Source: Mycetocola miduiensis
GTDB lineage: Bacteria; Actinomycetota; Actinomycetes; Actinomycetales; Microbacteriaceae
DNA length: 64,000 bases
Assembly: GCF_900115155.1 (NCBI RefSeq)
Contig: NZ_FOVM01000010.1
Coordinates: forward strand, 1 to 64,000
Reading direction: 5' to 3'
Both the position numbers and the translations under genes were made by a program. A model generated the notes under the pieces. That model did not search any database. It was not told the DNA's origin and saw only the letters and a list, made by a program, of their open reading frames with translations. Below are positions 9,337 to 17,296 of this stretch, piece after piece (position 1 is the stretch's first letter; every line of letters begins with the position of its first letter).

Positions 9337-10409
9337 GCACCATCACGACGATAGAGGTCACCGGAACCGATGCGTACAGCATCGAGGTGGGCCGCGGCAT
9401 CCTCGACCGTCTTCCAGCCATGCTGGGCGACCAGGTGGCAAAAATCCTCCTCGTTCACCCGCCGACTCTCGGTGAGAAAGCGGAACAGCTGCGGGCGAGC
9501 CTCGCCGACCGGTACCAGGTGCTGCTCGCCGAAATTCCGGATGCCGAGACCGGCAAACGTGTCGAGGTCGCCGCGTTCTGCTGGCAGATCATGGGGCAGG
9601 CGGACTTCACCCGCACCGACGCCGTGATCGGGTTCGGCGGGGGAGCCACGACCGACGTCGCCGGCTTCGTCGCAGCCACCTGGCTCCGCGGTGTGCGGCT
9701 TGTACAGGTTCCGACCTCTGTTGCGGGCATGGTCGATGCGGCCGTCGGCGGCAAGACCGGAATCAACACCAACGAAGGCAAGAACCTCGTCGGCGCCTTC
9801 TACGCCCCAGCCGGGGTGATCGCCGACCTCGACCTGCTTGACACGCTACCCAGGAACGAAATCCTCGCCGGGTTTGCCGAGATCGTGAAGTGCGGTTTCA
9901 TCGCCGAGCCGGAGATCCTCGACCTCATCGAGGCAGACGTCGACGTCGTCACCGACCCGACCACCGACGAGTTCCGCCGCGTCGTCGAACTGTCGATTGC
10001 GCTCAAGGCGCGTGTGGTCAGCGAGGACTTCAAGGAGGGTGGTGTGCGCGAGATCCTTAACTACGGGCACACCCTCGGGCACGCGATCGAACACGCCGAA
10101 CGGTACCAGTGGCGCCACGGAGCCGCGGTTTCGGTCGGCATGATGTTTGCTGCCGAGCTATCCCGGCTGGCTGGACGCCTGCCCGATGCGGTCGCCGACC
10201 GGCACCGGAGCATCCTCGACTCGCTCAATCTGCCCACCGAGTACCCCGTCGGGCGCTGGAACACGCTTCTCGCGACGATGCAGCGCGACAAGAAGGCGCG
10301 GGCGGGGATGCTCCGCTTCATCGTGCTCGACGACCTCGCCAAGCCCACGGTGCTCGCCGGGCCCGAAACCGCCCTGCTCTTCGCCGCCTACCAGGAGATC
10401 GGCTCATAG
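9333..10409 (+). CDS. aroB: 3-dehydroquinate synthase
   Basis: AroB cyclises DAHP to 3-dehydroquinate with NAD and a divalent metal. The 358-aa protein contains the NAD-binding GFGGGATTDVAGF loop, the substrate-binding KTGIN motif, the metal ligands in AEIVKCGF and NYGHTLGHAIE, and a C-terminal helical domain. The start overlaps the aroK stop by 4 nt. A two-base gap separates it from the ATG of aroQ. Confidence 0.97.
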   Translation: MSTITTIEVTGTDAYSIEVGRGILDRLPAMLGDQVAKILLVHPPTLGEKAEQLRASLADRYQVLLAEIPDAETGKRVEVAAFCWQIMGQADFTRTDAVIGFGGGATTDVAGFVAATWLRGVRLVQVPTSVAGMVDAAVGGKTGINTNEGKNLVGAFYAPAGVIADLDLLDTLPRNEILAGFAEIVKCGFIAEPEILDLIEADVDVVTDPTTDEFRRVVELSIALKARVVSEDFKEGGVREILNYGHTLGHAIEHAERYQWRHGAAVSVGMMFAAELSRLAGRLPDAVADRHRSILDSLNLPTEYPVGRWNTLLATMQRDKKARAGMLRFIVLDDLAKPTVLAGPETALLFAAYQEIGS

Positions 10410-10411
10410 TC

Positions 10412-10849
10412 ATGACAACAGTCCTCGTCCTCAACGGCCCCAACCTCGGCCGGCTCGGTTCGCGCGAGCCCGATGTTTACGGCAGCGGCGACCTCGACGA
10501 CCTCTGTGCGCTCCTGACCGCCGACGCCCCTGACGGTGTCACCATCGACCTGCGGCAGACCAACGACGAGGCTGAGCTCATCGGCTGGATCTATGAGGCC
10601 GTCGACTCCGGATTCCCGGTGATCCTCAACCCGGCAGCATTCACCCATTACAGCTACGCGCTGCGGGATGCTGCCGCTCTCGTTTCGAAGGCCGGCCTGC
10701 CGCTCGTCGAGGTCCACATCTCCAACCCCCACGCGCGCGAGACCTTCCGCCACACGAGCGTCATCTCCGGTGTCGCGACCGGCGTCATCGCCGGTTTCGG
10801 TTTCGACTCCTACCGCCTCGCTCTGACAGCGGTCACCCGCGCCGGCTGA
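10412..10849 (+). CDS. aroQ: Type II 3-dehydroquinate dehydratase
   Basis: This enzyme dehydrates 3-dehydroquinate to 3-dehydroshikimate. It is the class II (dodecameric) form: NGPNLGRLGSREP at the N-terminus, NPAAFTHYS in the middle, EVHISN and the R-S/T-x-x-S region at the C-terminus. The 145-aa length is characteristic. The ATG follows the aroB stop by two bases; upstream in-frame codons belong to aroB sequence and are rejected. It ends the aro block; a separate promoter precedes efp. Confidence 0.95.
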   Translation: MTTVLVLNGPNLGRLGSREPDVYGSGDLDDLCALLTADAPDGVTIDLRQTNDEAELIGWIYEAVDSGFPVILNPAAFTHYSYALRDAAALVSKAGLPLVEVHISNPHARETFRHTSVISGVATGVIAGFGFDSYRLALTAVTRAG

Positions 10850-10880
10850 CCGTTCCCAGGTATCCCGGTTAGCGGCGTCT

Positions 10881-10909
10881 TTGGCGACGGGTCGTGCGGC
10901 AGGTAAACT
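10881..10909 (+). promoter_or_regulatory. Probable sigma-70-type promoter for efp-nusB
   Basis: TTGGCG (10881-10886) and TAAACT (10904-10909) are separated by exactly 17 bp, one of the best -35/-10 pairs in the window. Transcription would begin near 10916, leaving a leader of about 50 nt that can fold a GGCCC-CGTC-GGGCC hairpin near its 5' end. Confidence 0.65.
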
Positions 10910-10966
10910 TCCTGAGACGGCCCCGTCGGGCCGGACCTCTTCCCACTGAAATGGAACCCCCTCTTC

Positions 10967-11530
10967 ATGGCATCTACCGCCGACATCCGCAACGGAATCG
11001 TCCTCAACATCGACGGCCAGCTCTGGAACGTCATCGAATTCCAGCACGTCAAGCCGGGCAAGGGCGGCGCTTTCGTCCGCACCAAGCTGAAGAACGTCGT
11101 CTCGGGCAAGACCGTCGACCGGACATACAACGCCGGCACGAAGATCGAGATCGAGAACGTCGACCGCCGCGACTTCACCTACCTGTACCAGGATGGTGAG
11201 TCCTTCGTATTCATGGACGTCGCCGACTACGACCAGCTCACCGTCCCCGGCACGATCGTCGGCGACGCCGCAAACTTCATGCTCGAGAACCAGGCCGTCA
11301 CCATCGCTCTCAACAACGGCAACCCGCTGTACGTCGAGCTGCCCGCATCCGTCACGCTCGAGATCACGTACACGGAGCCGGGCCTGCAGGGCGACCGATC
11401 GACCGGCGGCACCAAGCCCGCCACCGTCGAGACCGGCTACGAGATCCAGGTTCCGCTGTTCCTCGAACAGGGCACCAAGGTCAAGGTCGACACCCGCACC
11501 GGTGACTACATGGGCCGCGTCAACGACTAG
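10967..11530 (+). CDS. efp: Translation elongation factor P
   Basis: EF-P rescues ribosomes stalled at polyproline. The 187-aa protein has the three beta-barrel architecture. The KOW-like N-domain carries the tip lysine K32 in [15 protein letters not shown], and the C-terminal signature [20 protein letters not shown] is intact. The spacing of the P-G-K-G loop matches other actinobacterial EF-P proteins; the modification chemistry cannot be read from the sequence. The ribosome binding site is weak. Its stop overlaps the GTG of nusB (TAGTG). Confidence 0.97.
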   Translation: MASTADIRNGIVLNIDGQLWNVIEFQHVKPGKGGAFVRTKLKNVVSGKTVDRTYNAGTKIEIENVDRRDFTYLYQDGESFVFMDVADYDQLTVPGTIVGDAANFMLENQAVTIALNNGNPLYVELPASVTLEITYTEPGLQGDRSTGGTKPATVETGYEIQVPLFLEQGTKVKVDTRTGDYMGRVND

Positions 11531-11943
11531 TGAGCGCCCGTAGTAAAGCCCGCAAGAGGGCTCTCGACATTCTTTATGGTGCCGACCTCCGTGAGATGCC
11601 GTTGCGCGACGCCCTGACTGTCGAGGCGCAGCGTGCGGCGAGCGAACCGCAGCGTGAAGCATCCTGGCTCTACGCCCGCGACATCGTCGACGGAATCATC
11701 GATAACGCCGAAGAAATCGACGAGCAGATCGAGACCTACGCGCAGGGCTGGACGCTCGCGCGGATGCCCGCTGTCGACCGTGCGATTCTCCGGATCGGCG
11801 TGTGGGAGGTTCTCTTCAACGACGAGATCCCCGCGGCCGTCGCCATCGATGAGGCCGTTGAATCCGCCAAGACTCTGTCGACGGATGACTCGGCCGGTTT
11901 CGTGAACGGCCTGCTCGGCAAGATCGCGCAGGCGAACGGCTAG
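11530..11943 (+). CDS. nusB: Transcription antitermination factor NusB
   Basis: NusB binds boxA RNA together with NusE (S10) and promotes rRNA antitermination. The 137-aa all-helical protein begins SARSKARKRALDILY, carries the A-x-RMPAVDRAILRIGVWE motif, and ends FVNGLLGKIA, all typical of the family. Coupled directly to efp. The pairing efp-nusB upstream of the pyr operon is conserved in actinobacteria; here a short accessory region separates nusB from pyrR. Confidence 0.95.
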   Translation: MSARSKARKRALDILYGADLREMPLRDALTVEAQRAASEPQREASWLYARDIVDGIIDNAEEIDEQIETYAQGWTLARMPAVDRAILRIGVWEVLFNDEIPAAVAIDEAVESAKTLSTDDSAGFVNGLLGKIAQANG

Positions 11944-11953
11944 AACCCCTCCT

Positions 11954-11988
11954 GAACGCCCGCCCGTCCTGTGACGCGGCGGGCGTTC
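11954..11988. terminator. Hairpin terminator between nusB and the convergent oxidoreductase
   Basis: Perfect 11-bp inverted repeat GAACGCCCGCC / GGCGGGCGTTC with inner CGTC/GACG pairing. There is no U-tract, but it lies between the 3' ends of two convergent genes and so probably works in both directions. Confidence 0.7.
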
Positions 11989-12052
11989 GGCGTCGAGGGA
12001 TGCCGGGGGCTGGGCTCGTGCGCGGGTGTTCCTGCGCCGCGCGGGCCTTTTT

Positions 12053-13225
12053 TCACCCGCGCGCGGTCGAAACACCCGCGTCGGCGAGTGAAACGACCCG
12101 ATCGGTCACGGCGTCGTCCGTATCGAGCAGTTTCACGATGCCGGCGACCGCCGCCCGGCCGGCGCGGTTGGCGCCGATCGTGGACGACGACGGACCGTAC
12201 CCGACAAGGTGCACGCGGCGGTCCGTTGCGACAGCTGTGCCGTCCATGACGATGCCGCCGCCCGGCATCCGCAGGTGCAAGGGAGAGAGGTGGTCGAGGG
12301 CCGCACGGAACCCGGTCGCCCAGAGGATCACATCCGCCCGCTGGAAGGAGCCGTCGGTGAGGCGGACGCCGTCCGGTTCGATCGAGGCGAACATCGGATG
12401 CCGCTCCAGCACGCCGCGGGACGCCGCCGCCCGCAGCGCGGGGGTCCAGATGAGCCCGGTGACCGAAACGACGCTCTGCGGCGGCAGTCCCTGACGGACC
12501 CGTTCCTCGACGAGCGCGACAGCGGCGGAGCCCGCTGTGCTGTCGAAATCCGCATGGCGCCAGACGGGTTCCCGTCGGGTGAACCAGCTCGTGGTCGCGA
12601 CCGCCGAGATCTCATCGAGCAGCTGGACGGCCGAGATCCCGCCGCCGACAACGACGACGTGCTTGCCGGCGAACTCATCCCGGGAGACGTAGTCGGCGAC
12701 GTGCAGTTGGCGGCCACGGAACGTCGACTGGCCTGGGTAGAGGGGCCAGAACGGGCGGGTCCACGTTCCGGTGGCGTTGATCACCGCGCGTGCCGACCAG
12801 CTGCCGGCATCCGAATCGATGCGCAGTCGCCCGTCCGGATCTTCGTCTTCGCGGTGCACGTGAGTGACCCGCACCGGCCGGACGATAGCGAGGTCGAGCT
12901 CGCGCTCGTAGCCGTCGAAGTAGCCGGTCAGGAACTCCGAACTGGGCTGGGCGGGGTCCACATCGGGTTTCGGGATCCCGGGGAGGTCGCTGATCCCGTT
13001 CACGGTCGCCATCACCAGGCTCTTCCAGCGGTGCCGCCACGCACCGCCCGGCCCGGTCTCCGCGTCCAGCACGACGTAGGTGCGGGCATCCGTTGGCGTC
13101 GTCTGCCCGATCGCGGGCACGAAACCCCGGCGCTGCAGGTGGTACGCAGCGGAAAGCCCGGCCTGCCCGGCGCCGATGACGACGACGTCAGCCAGGCGCG
13201 CAGGAGTGGGGGAATTCAGTGTCAC
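12053..13225 (-). CDS. FAD/NAD(P)-dependent oxidoreductase, flavin monooxygenase-like
   Basis: The 390-aa protein has two Rossmann motifs: VVVIGAGQAGLSA (FAD, about residues 14-26) and VVVVGGGISA (NAD(P)H, about 190-199). The layout matches the CzcO/YUCCA-like group of single-component flavin monooxygenases and thioredoxin-reductase-like flavoproteins. ATGTW and ILWATGF further support the fold. The GTG start is the only one that keeps the FAD motif near the N-terminus. It is transcribed alone, convergent to nusB, and separated from other genes. Substrate cannot be inferred; related proteins are often annotated as putative K+ transport flavoproteins, which I would not adopt without evidence. 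Confidence 0.85.
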   Translation of the reverse strand: MTLNSPTPARLADVVVIGAGQAGLSAAYHLQRRGFVPAIGQTTPTDARTYVVLDAETGPGGAWRHRWKSLVMATVNGISDLPGIPKPDVDPAQPSSEFLTGYFDGYERELDLAIVRPVRVTHVHREDEDPDGRLRIDSDAGSWSARAVINATGTWTRPFWPLYPGQSTFRGRQLHVADYVSRDEFAGKHVVVVGGGISAVQLLDEISAVATTSWFTRREPVWRHADFDSTAGSAAVALVEERVRQGLPPQSVVSVTGLIWTPALRAAASRGVLERHPMFASIEPDGVRLTDGSFQRADVILWATGFRAALDHLSPLHLRMPGGGIVMDGTAVATDRRVHLVGYGPSSSTIGANRAGRAAVAGIVKLLDTDDAVTDRVVSLADAGVSTARG

Positions 13226-13382
13226 GCTCGGATGTAACGCCGCGCGCGCGGAAGTCCTTCCCTCTGCAGCGATCCGCCGGGACGCCGGTGTGCATGGGCG
13301 TCAGTAACGCCGCGGTAACGCCCGCTTCGTAGAGTCCAGGCAGCGGTTCGACGCCGCCTGGCTCAGGGCGGGAGGAGATGCC

Positions 13383-14057
13383 ATGCGCCGCGGAATCTCA
13401 ACTGTTGCGCCAATTCTTGTGGTGGTCTTCGTGCTGGCAGCGTGCGCGCCACTCCTGGCAGACACTCCTGCACCGTCGAGTGTTCCCACCGAGTGCGCGA
13501 CTTCCGCTTCCACCCCCGGCCCGGACACCGAATGGCCGCCGCCTGACACCTGCGGGGAGTTCTTGCCCGCACCCGATCTTCTCTATCTGCCGGTGGAATT
13601 TGCCGGCTGCGGCAGCACCGTTTCGGTGATGGGAGGCGATTCTCGGACCCTCGAGTACACGTCCACCGTCCGGGACGACGGCTCAACCCTCGTGGAATAC
13701 CGGGGTAGTTACACCCTGGACATCGCTCGGGACTATGGCGGCGGACTGGATGCCTTTGTCGACGAGTTGGATGTTTCGGGGCAGGGATACGATCTCCACT
13801 CGACAGACGGGGTAACCGTCACCTATTCACGGGAAGGCCCTGCGATTTTCGCCTCGGTCGATGCAGTGGAGGCGCAGGTCTTCGCAGAAGAGGGATTCCC
13901 TGCATTGTTCTTCTTCGAGAGCGGCACCGTCACCGAAAAGGTTGTCTTCACCGGCTCCGACGCTCTGGCGGTCGACGAGGCCGAGTTCACCGAGAACACG
14001 GTAAGCGGAGTTCAGAGCATCTGCTATCTGCTCGACCCGTCGAATCCGGGTGAATGA
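13383..14057 (+). CDS. Predicted secreted lipoprotein, unknown function
   Basis: The 224-aa protein has a signal peptide (MRRG, hydrophobic 8-19) and lipobox VLAAC, with lipidation expected at C21. The mature part contains four further cysteines that might pair (ATSASTPG, DTCGEF, GCGSTV, SICYLL regions) and no domain I recognise. A GGGAGGAG ribosome binding site precedes the ATG. Its final codons overlap the ATG of the next gene, which encodes a single-pass membrane protein with an extracytoplasmic domain, so the two are likely partners at the cell surface. Processing would depend on Lgt, also encoded in this window. Confidence 0.8.
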   Translation: MRRGISTVAPILVVVFVLAACAPLLADTPAPSSVPTECATSASTPGPDTEWPPPDTCGEFLPAPDLLYLPVEFAGCGSTVSVMGGDSRTLEYTSTVRDDGSTLVEYRGSYTLDIARDYGGGLDAFVDELDVSGQGYDLHSTDGVTVTYSREGPAIFASVDAVEAQVFAEEGFPALFFFESGTVTEKVVFTGSDALAVDEAEFTENTVSGVQSICYLLDPSNPGE

Positions 14058-14947
14058 TGAGCGATGATGCGGGAGAGACCCCGTCCCGGGAGCCGGCCGG
14101 ACCAGACAAGAAGAAGCCGCTCGCTCTCCGCCCGATCCTGTGGCTCGGCGGAATCGTCGTCGCAGCGTTGGGCATCGCGCTGACCAACGCCCTGGTCCCG
14201 CAGTTCGGCAAAGGCATCAATCAGATCACTCAGTCGGGTGAGGCAGTGAGCGTCGACGACGTGTCCATCTGGCGGGTCGGTTCCTACCTGGCGTTCCCTT
14301 TCGAGTTCAGCCCCGACCAGATTGAGACCCTGAACGAGCAGGGGGAACAGGATCAGTGGCTCGTGGACCAGGGCGCCGTCGACATGGGAAGCGTCGAAGT
14401 GCGGCTCGCCTTGTCGGGGAACAGGGCAGACACCGTTCGAATCGTCAATATGACGCCGGTCAGCGACTGCTCGCAGTCGCCGTATTCCGGAGCGCTGTTC
14501 ATTTCACCACCGGCTGGCGGCGAGTCCATCACCCGCTTGAGCTTCGACCTCGACGACCCCAACCCGGTCGCGAAAACCACGAACGTTGAGGACGGCACCT
14601 TCGAGGAGGAACCGTACTTCGCCAACAACACAATGTCGCTCAAGCAGGACGAGCAACAAGTGTTTATCGTCACCGCAACGACGCAGCTGCATCTGTGCAG
14701 TTTCGAACTCGAACTGTCCATTCTCGAGGACGGCGAGATACGGACGCAGACGATCGACGACCACGGGAGTCCATTCCAGGTGACGGCGCGGCTGCCCGAC
14801 CGTCGGCAGTGGGGCCAGGTCTATCTGGGCGGGGTGTTGTGTGCGGGCCGTTATGTCGCAGCCACGGAGCGTTGGCTCCAGAGCACGGGGGAGAGTCTGG
14901 ACGATGTCGCGGTTTGCGACAACGAAGGGAACGAACTGCCCGAGTAG
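14054..14947 (+). CDS. Single-pass membrane protein with extracytoplasmic domain, unknown function
   Basis: The 297-aa protein has a charged cytoplasmic tail (1-27), a transmembrane helix at about 28-47 (PILWLGGIVVAALGIALTNA) and a large exported beta-rich domain. Paired cysteines in the exported part (near SDCSQ, LHLCSF, GVLCAG, VAVCDN) suggest disulfides. ATG at 14054 or 14057 could both be used; the first gives a 4-nt overlap with the lipoprotein gene. No recognised domain. The coupling suggests a two-gene surface module. Confidence 0.75.
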   Translation: MMSDDAGETPSREPAGPDKKKPLALRPILWLGGIVVAALGIALTNALVPQFGKGINQITQSGEAVSVDDVSIWRVGSYLAFPFEFSPDQIETLNEQGEQDQWLVDQGAVDMGSVEVRLALSGNRADTVRIVNMTPVSDCSQSPYSGALFISPPAGGESITRLSFDLDDPNPVAKTTNVEDGTFEEEPYFANNTMSLKQDEQQVFIVTATTQLHLCSFELELSILEDGEIRTQTIDDHGSPFQVTARLPDRRQWGQVYLGGVLCAGRYVAATERWLQSTGESLDDVAVCDNEGNELPE

Positions 14948-14972
14948 GGCGGATGCCGCGACGCACGATGTG

Positions 14973-15037
14973 CAGGAGATCGCACGGCTATCAGGATGCT
15001 TCCGCCCCTTCGGTCCTGATGACCGTACGATCTCCTG
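14973..15037. repeat. 65-bp interspersed palindromic element, copy A
   Basis: Outer arms of 15 bp begin CAGGAGATCG and end CGATCTCCTG with one mismatch; inner arms ATCAGGA and TCCTGAT add a second stem, giving one long interrupted hairpin. An element of identical length with about 83% identity (11 differences in 65, aligned by hand) lies in inverted orientation at 37998-38062. Similarity continues into a TTTGCG tail on one side. It sits between convergent genes and could also work as a bidirectional terminator, but the shared loop sequence shows common descent and not just chance hairpins. Confidence 0.85.
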
Positions 15038-15060
15038 ATTTGCGTGCGACCAAGCAGCCC

Positions 15061-15110
15061 GAGGCAAGGACAGAGGCCCGAGAGAAAGGACAGAGGCGCG
15101 AGAAAAGGAC
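15061..15110. repeat. Short imperfect tandem repeat
   Basis: Three degenerate units with a period of 19-20 bp (GAGGCAAGGACAGAGG, GAGAGAAAGGACAGAGG, GAGAAAAGGAC) lie right after copy A of the palindromic element in a non-coding gap. No other function is visible. Confidence 0.5.
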
Positions 15111-15189
15111 GCCACGGCCGCAGCATCCTTATCTGGCGCTGTTCTCCTTGCCCCACACCGATGAGGGGCGGGATCCCGGTACGCCGCCC

Positions 15190-15708
15190 TCAGCCGCCCC
15201 GCGGCACCACGAAGTGGGTGATCTCGGCGTCCCGGCCGTCCAGCTCGGCCCACGGGGTGAGGGTCTCGAGCACGGCAAATGCGCTCGTGGGGTAGCGGAA
15301 GGCGGCGTCAGCCGACGCTTCGGAGTCGTTCGACGCCAGGCGGGTCACCAACTCCTGGACGCCCGGCATGTGCGCGACGAGGAGCACACAGCGGGCGGTC
15401 TCAAGCACATGGTTGATCACGGCGAGCATGCGAACAGCGGATGCCGCATAGAGCGCGTCGTGCAGGTCGGGCTCGGGAGCATCACCCAGCCCTGACCGAA
15501 CCTTGGCGCAGGTCTGCTGCGCCCGCGTTGCGGTCGAGCAGAGGATGACATCGGGACGGATGCCGTTCGAGTGCAGCCAGGTCCCGGCGAGCGATGCTTC
15601 GCGGACACCCCGGGGGAGGAGGGGCCTGTCGAGATCCGCTACGCCGGGCGGCCACGCCGACTTGGCGTGCCGCATGATCAGCAATCGTTTCGTGAAAGGC
15701 TTGCTCAT
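15190..15708 (-). CDS. SixA-like histidine phosphatase
   Basis: A 172-aa histidine (phosphoglycerate mutase-like) phosphatase. The catalytic R-H-A motif is at R13-H14 ([12 protein letters not shown]), with the conserved [10 protein letters not shown] segment, a STATRAQQT block supplying the second arginine, and the second catalytic histidine in [10 protein letters not shown]. It belongs to the short SixA-type branch; its substrate is unknown and may be a phosphohistidine protein or a small phosphate ester. ATG 15708 is preferred to upstream in-frame codons because it places the RHA motif near the N-terminus and has a -10 box at the right distance for a leaderless mRNA. Divergent from pyrR. 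Confidence 0.88.
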   Translation of the reverse strand: MSKPFTKRLLIMRHAKSAWPPGVADLDRPLLPRGVREASLAGTWLHSNGIRPDVILCSTATRAQQTCAKVRSGLGDAPEPDLHDALYAASAVRMLAVINHVLETARCVLLVAHMPGVQELVTRLASNDSEASADAAFRYPTSAFAVLETLTPWAELDGRDAEITHFVVPRGG

Positions 15709-15714
15709 GGCAGC

Positions 15715-15720
15715 AGCATA
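15715..15720 (-). promoter_or_regulatory. -10 box of a probable leaderless promoter for the SixA-like gene
   Basis: TATGCT on the minus strand ends 6 nt before the ATG at 15708, so the predicted transcription start coincides with the start codon. No convincing -35 box. Confidence 0.5.
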
Positions 15721-15744
15721 CGGTCGGGCCCGTGGGCGGGCTGA

Positions 15745-15750
15745 TAGGCT
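15745..15750 (+). promoter_or_regulatory. -10 box of the pyr operon promoter
   Basis: TAGGCT on the plus strand would start transcription near 15757, about 9 nt before the PyrR-binding hairpin. No good -35 box is seen, as for most promoters in the window. Confidence 0.45.
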
Positions 15751-15765
15751 GGAGCAAATCGACAA

Positions 15766-15799
15766 CCTTTAACGCCGTCCAGAGAGACGGAGAAGGGAG
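15766..15799 (+). promoter_or_regulatory. PyrR-binding RNA loop in the pyr operon leader
   Basis: The leader contains CCTTT, then CCGTC-CAGAGA-GACGG, then AGAAGGGAG. The CAGAGA hexaloop on a five-pair stem, with the outer CCTT/AAGG pairing, matches the PyrR binding loop defined in Bacillus and Mycobacterium. The 3' side of the outer stem is itself the Shine-Dalgarno sequence of pyrR (ATG at 15807). UMP-bound PyrR holding this hairpin would therefore block translation initiation, as reported for M. smegmatis; there is no terminator/antiterminator pair here. Confidence 0.85.
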
Positions 15800-15806
15800 T
15801 CAGCAG

Positions 15807-16346
15807 ATGAGTGCGCGCGTCGTATTTCAGCAGGCTGATATCGCCCGAGCGTTGACTCGGATTTCTCACGAAATCCTTGAGTCCAATCGAGGCGCAGACG
15901 ACCTCGTTCTTCTCGGAATCCCGACCCGCGGGGTGGTCCTCGCCGACCGGATCGCCGCGATCATTTCCGACATCAGCGGAACTCCGATGGAGGCCGGGTC
16001 GCTCGACGTGACCATGTACCGCGATGACCTCGCCAAACATCCGACGAGAACACCGTCACCCACCCGCATCCCGGCATCCGGCATCGACGGCAAGACCGTG
16101 ATCCTCGTCGACGACGTGCTCTACTCCGGCCGCACCATCCGCGCCGCACTCGACGCGATCGGCGACATCGGCCGCCCCCGCGCGGTCCGACTGGCCGCAC
16201 TCATCGACCGGGGGCACCGGGAACTTCCGATCCGCCCGGACTTCGTCGGCAAGAACCTGCCGAGCGCACAGACTGAACGGATCAATGTGCACCTCAGCGA
16301 GATCGACGGCGCCGACCTCGTCTCGATCGATTCGGCGGCCCGCTGA
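15807..16346 (+). CDS. pyrR: Pyrimidine operon regulator PyrR / uracil phosphoribosyltransferase
   Basis: PyrR senses UMP/UTP and binds pyr leader RNA; most members also have uracil phosphoribosyltransferase activity. The 179-aa protein has the PRTase PRPP loop [13 protein letters not shown] at about 98-110, the GIPTRG motif near 38-43, and the C-terminal P-S-x-x-E-x-I-x-V-H-L-x-E-x-D-G block. ATG 15807 is chosen because it follows AGAAGGGAG and because the upstream in-frame stretch is the RNA leader with the PyrR site. First gene of an operon running through gmk; its stop overlaps pyrB (TGATG). Confidence 0.96.
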   Translation: MSARVVFQQADIARALTRISHEILESNRGADDLVLLGIPTRGVVLADRIAAIISDISGTPMEAGSLDVTMYRDDLAKHPTRTPSPTRIPASGIDGKTVILVDDVLYSGRTIRAALDAIGDIGRPRAVRLAALIDRGHRELPIRPDFVGKNLPSAQTERINVHLSEIDGADLVSIDSAAR

Positions 16347-17293
16347 TGCGCCACCTGCTGTCGACCCGAGACCTCGACCTCGACACCGCGATCCGCCTCC
16401 TCGACGTCGCCGAAGACATGGCAGACACCCAGCAGCGCGAGGTGAAGAAACTCCCGACGCTGCGGGGCAAAACCGTCGTCAACCTCTTTTTCGAAGACTC
16501 CACCCGCACCCGGATCTCGTTCGAAGCCGCAGCGAAACGCCTGAGCGCGGATGTCATCAACTTCAGCGCAAAAGGATCAAGCGTCTCCAAAGGCGAGAGC
16601 CTCAAGGACACCGCACAGACGCTTCAGGCGATGGGGGCGGATGCCGTCGTCATCCGTCACCCGGCATCCGGCGCCCCGCAGACCCTCGCGACGAGTGGCT
16701 GGATCGACGCCGGCATCCTCAACGCCGGCGACGGCACCCATGAGCACCCCACCCAGGCGCTGCTCGACGCCTTCACCATCCGCAAACGCGTGCACGGTGC
16801 GGGTTCCCGCGGCAAGAGCCTCGACGGCCTCGCCGTCACGATCGTCGGCGACATCCTGCATTCACGGGTTGCCCGGTCGAATGTCTGGCTGCTCACCACA
16901 CTCGGCGCCACCGTCACCCTCGTCGCGCCGCCGACCCTCGTCCCCGTCGACACGCGCAACTGGCCGGTGACCATCGGCTACGACCTCGACGATGCCCTGG
17001 CATCCGGACCGGACGTCGTGATGATGCTCCGTATCCAGGGCGAACGGATGCGTGACGCCTTCTTCCCCAACAGCCGCGAGTATTCGAGACGCTGGGGGCT
17101 CGACGACGGGCGACTGCACCGGTTGGAGCCGACTACCATTGTCATGCACCCCGGACCCATGAACCGGGGCCTCGAAATCTCCGCTGCTGCCGCCGACTCA
17201 CCCATGTCAACCGTGCGTGAACAGGTCACCAACGGGGTTTCCGTGCGAATGGCCGCACTGTACCTGCTGCTTTCCGGCGATCGGGAGAACTAG
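16346..17293 (+). CDS. pyrB: Aspartate carbamoyltransferase catalytic subunit
   Basis: PyrB condenses carbamoyl phosphate and aspartate to carbamoyl aspartate. The 315-aa protein contains the carbamoyl phosphate loop STRTR (52-56), HPTQALLD, and the HPGPMNRG aspartate-domain signature. No pyrI regulatory chain is present, which is usual for the actinobacterial enzyme. Starts in overlap with pyrR and is followed 3 nt later by pyrC. Confidence 0.97.
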   Translation: MRHLLSTRDLDLDTAIRLLDVAEDMADTQQREVKKLPTLRGKTVVNLFFEDSTRTRISFEAAAKRLSADVINFSAKGSSVSKGESLKDTAQTLQAMGADAVVIRHPASGAPQTLATSGWIDAGILNAGDGTHEHPTQALLDAFTIRKRVHGAGSRGKSLDGLAVTIVGDILHSRVARSNVWLLTTLGATVTLVAPPTLVPVDTRNWPVTIGYDLDDALASGPDVVMMLRIQGERMRDAFFPNSREYSRRWGLDDGRLHRLEPTTIVMHPGPMNRGLEISAAAADSPMSTVREQVTNGVSVRMAALYLLLSGDREN

Positions 17294-17296
17294 AAC

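Noticed and set aside
14973-15037. Palindromic element copies as ordinary terminators
   Set aside because: Terminators do not share loop sequence and flanking tail over 65 bp; no U-tract is present in either copy.
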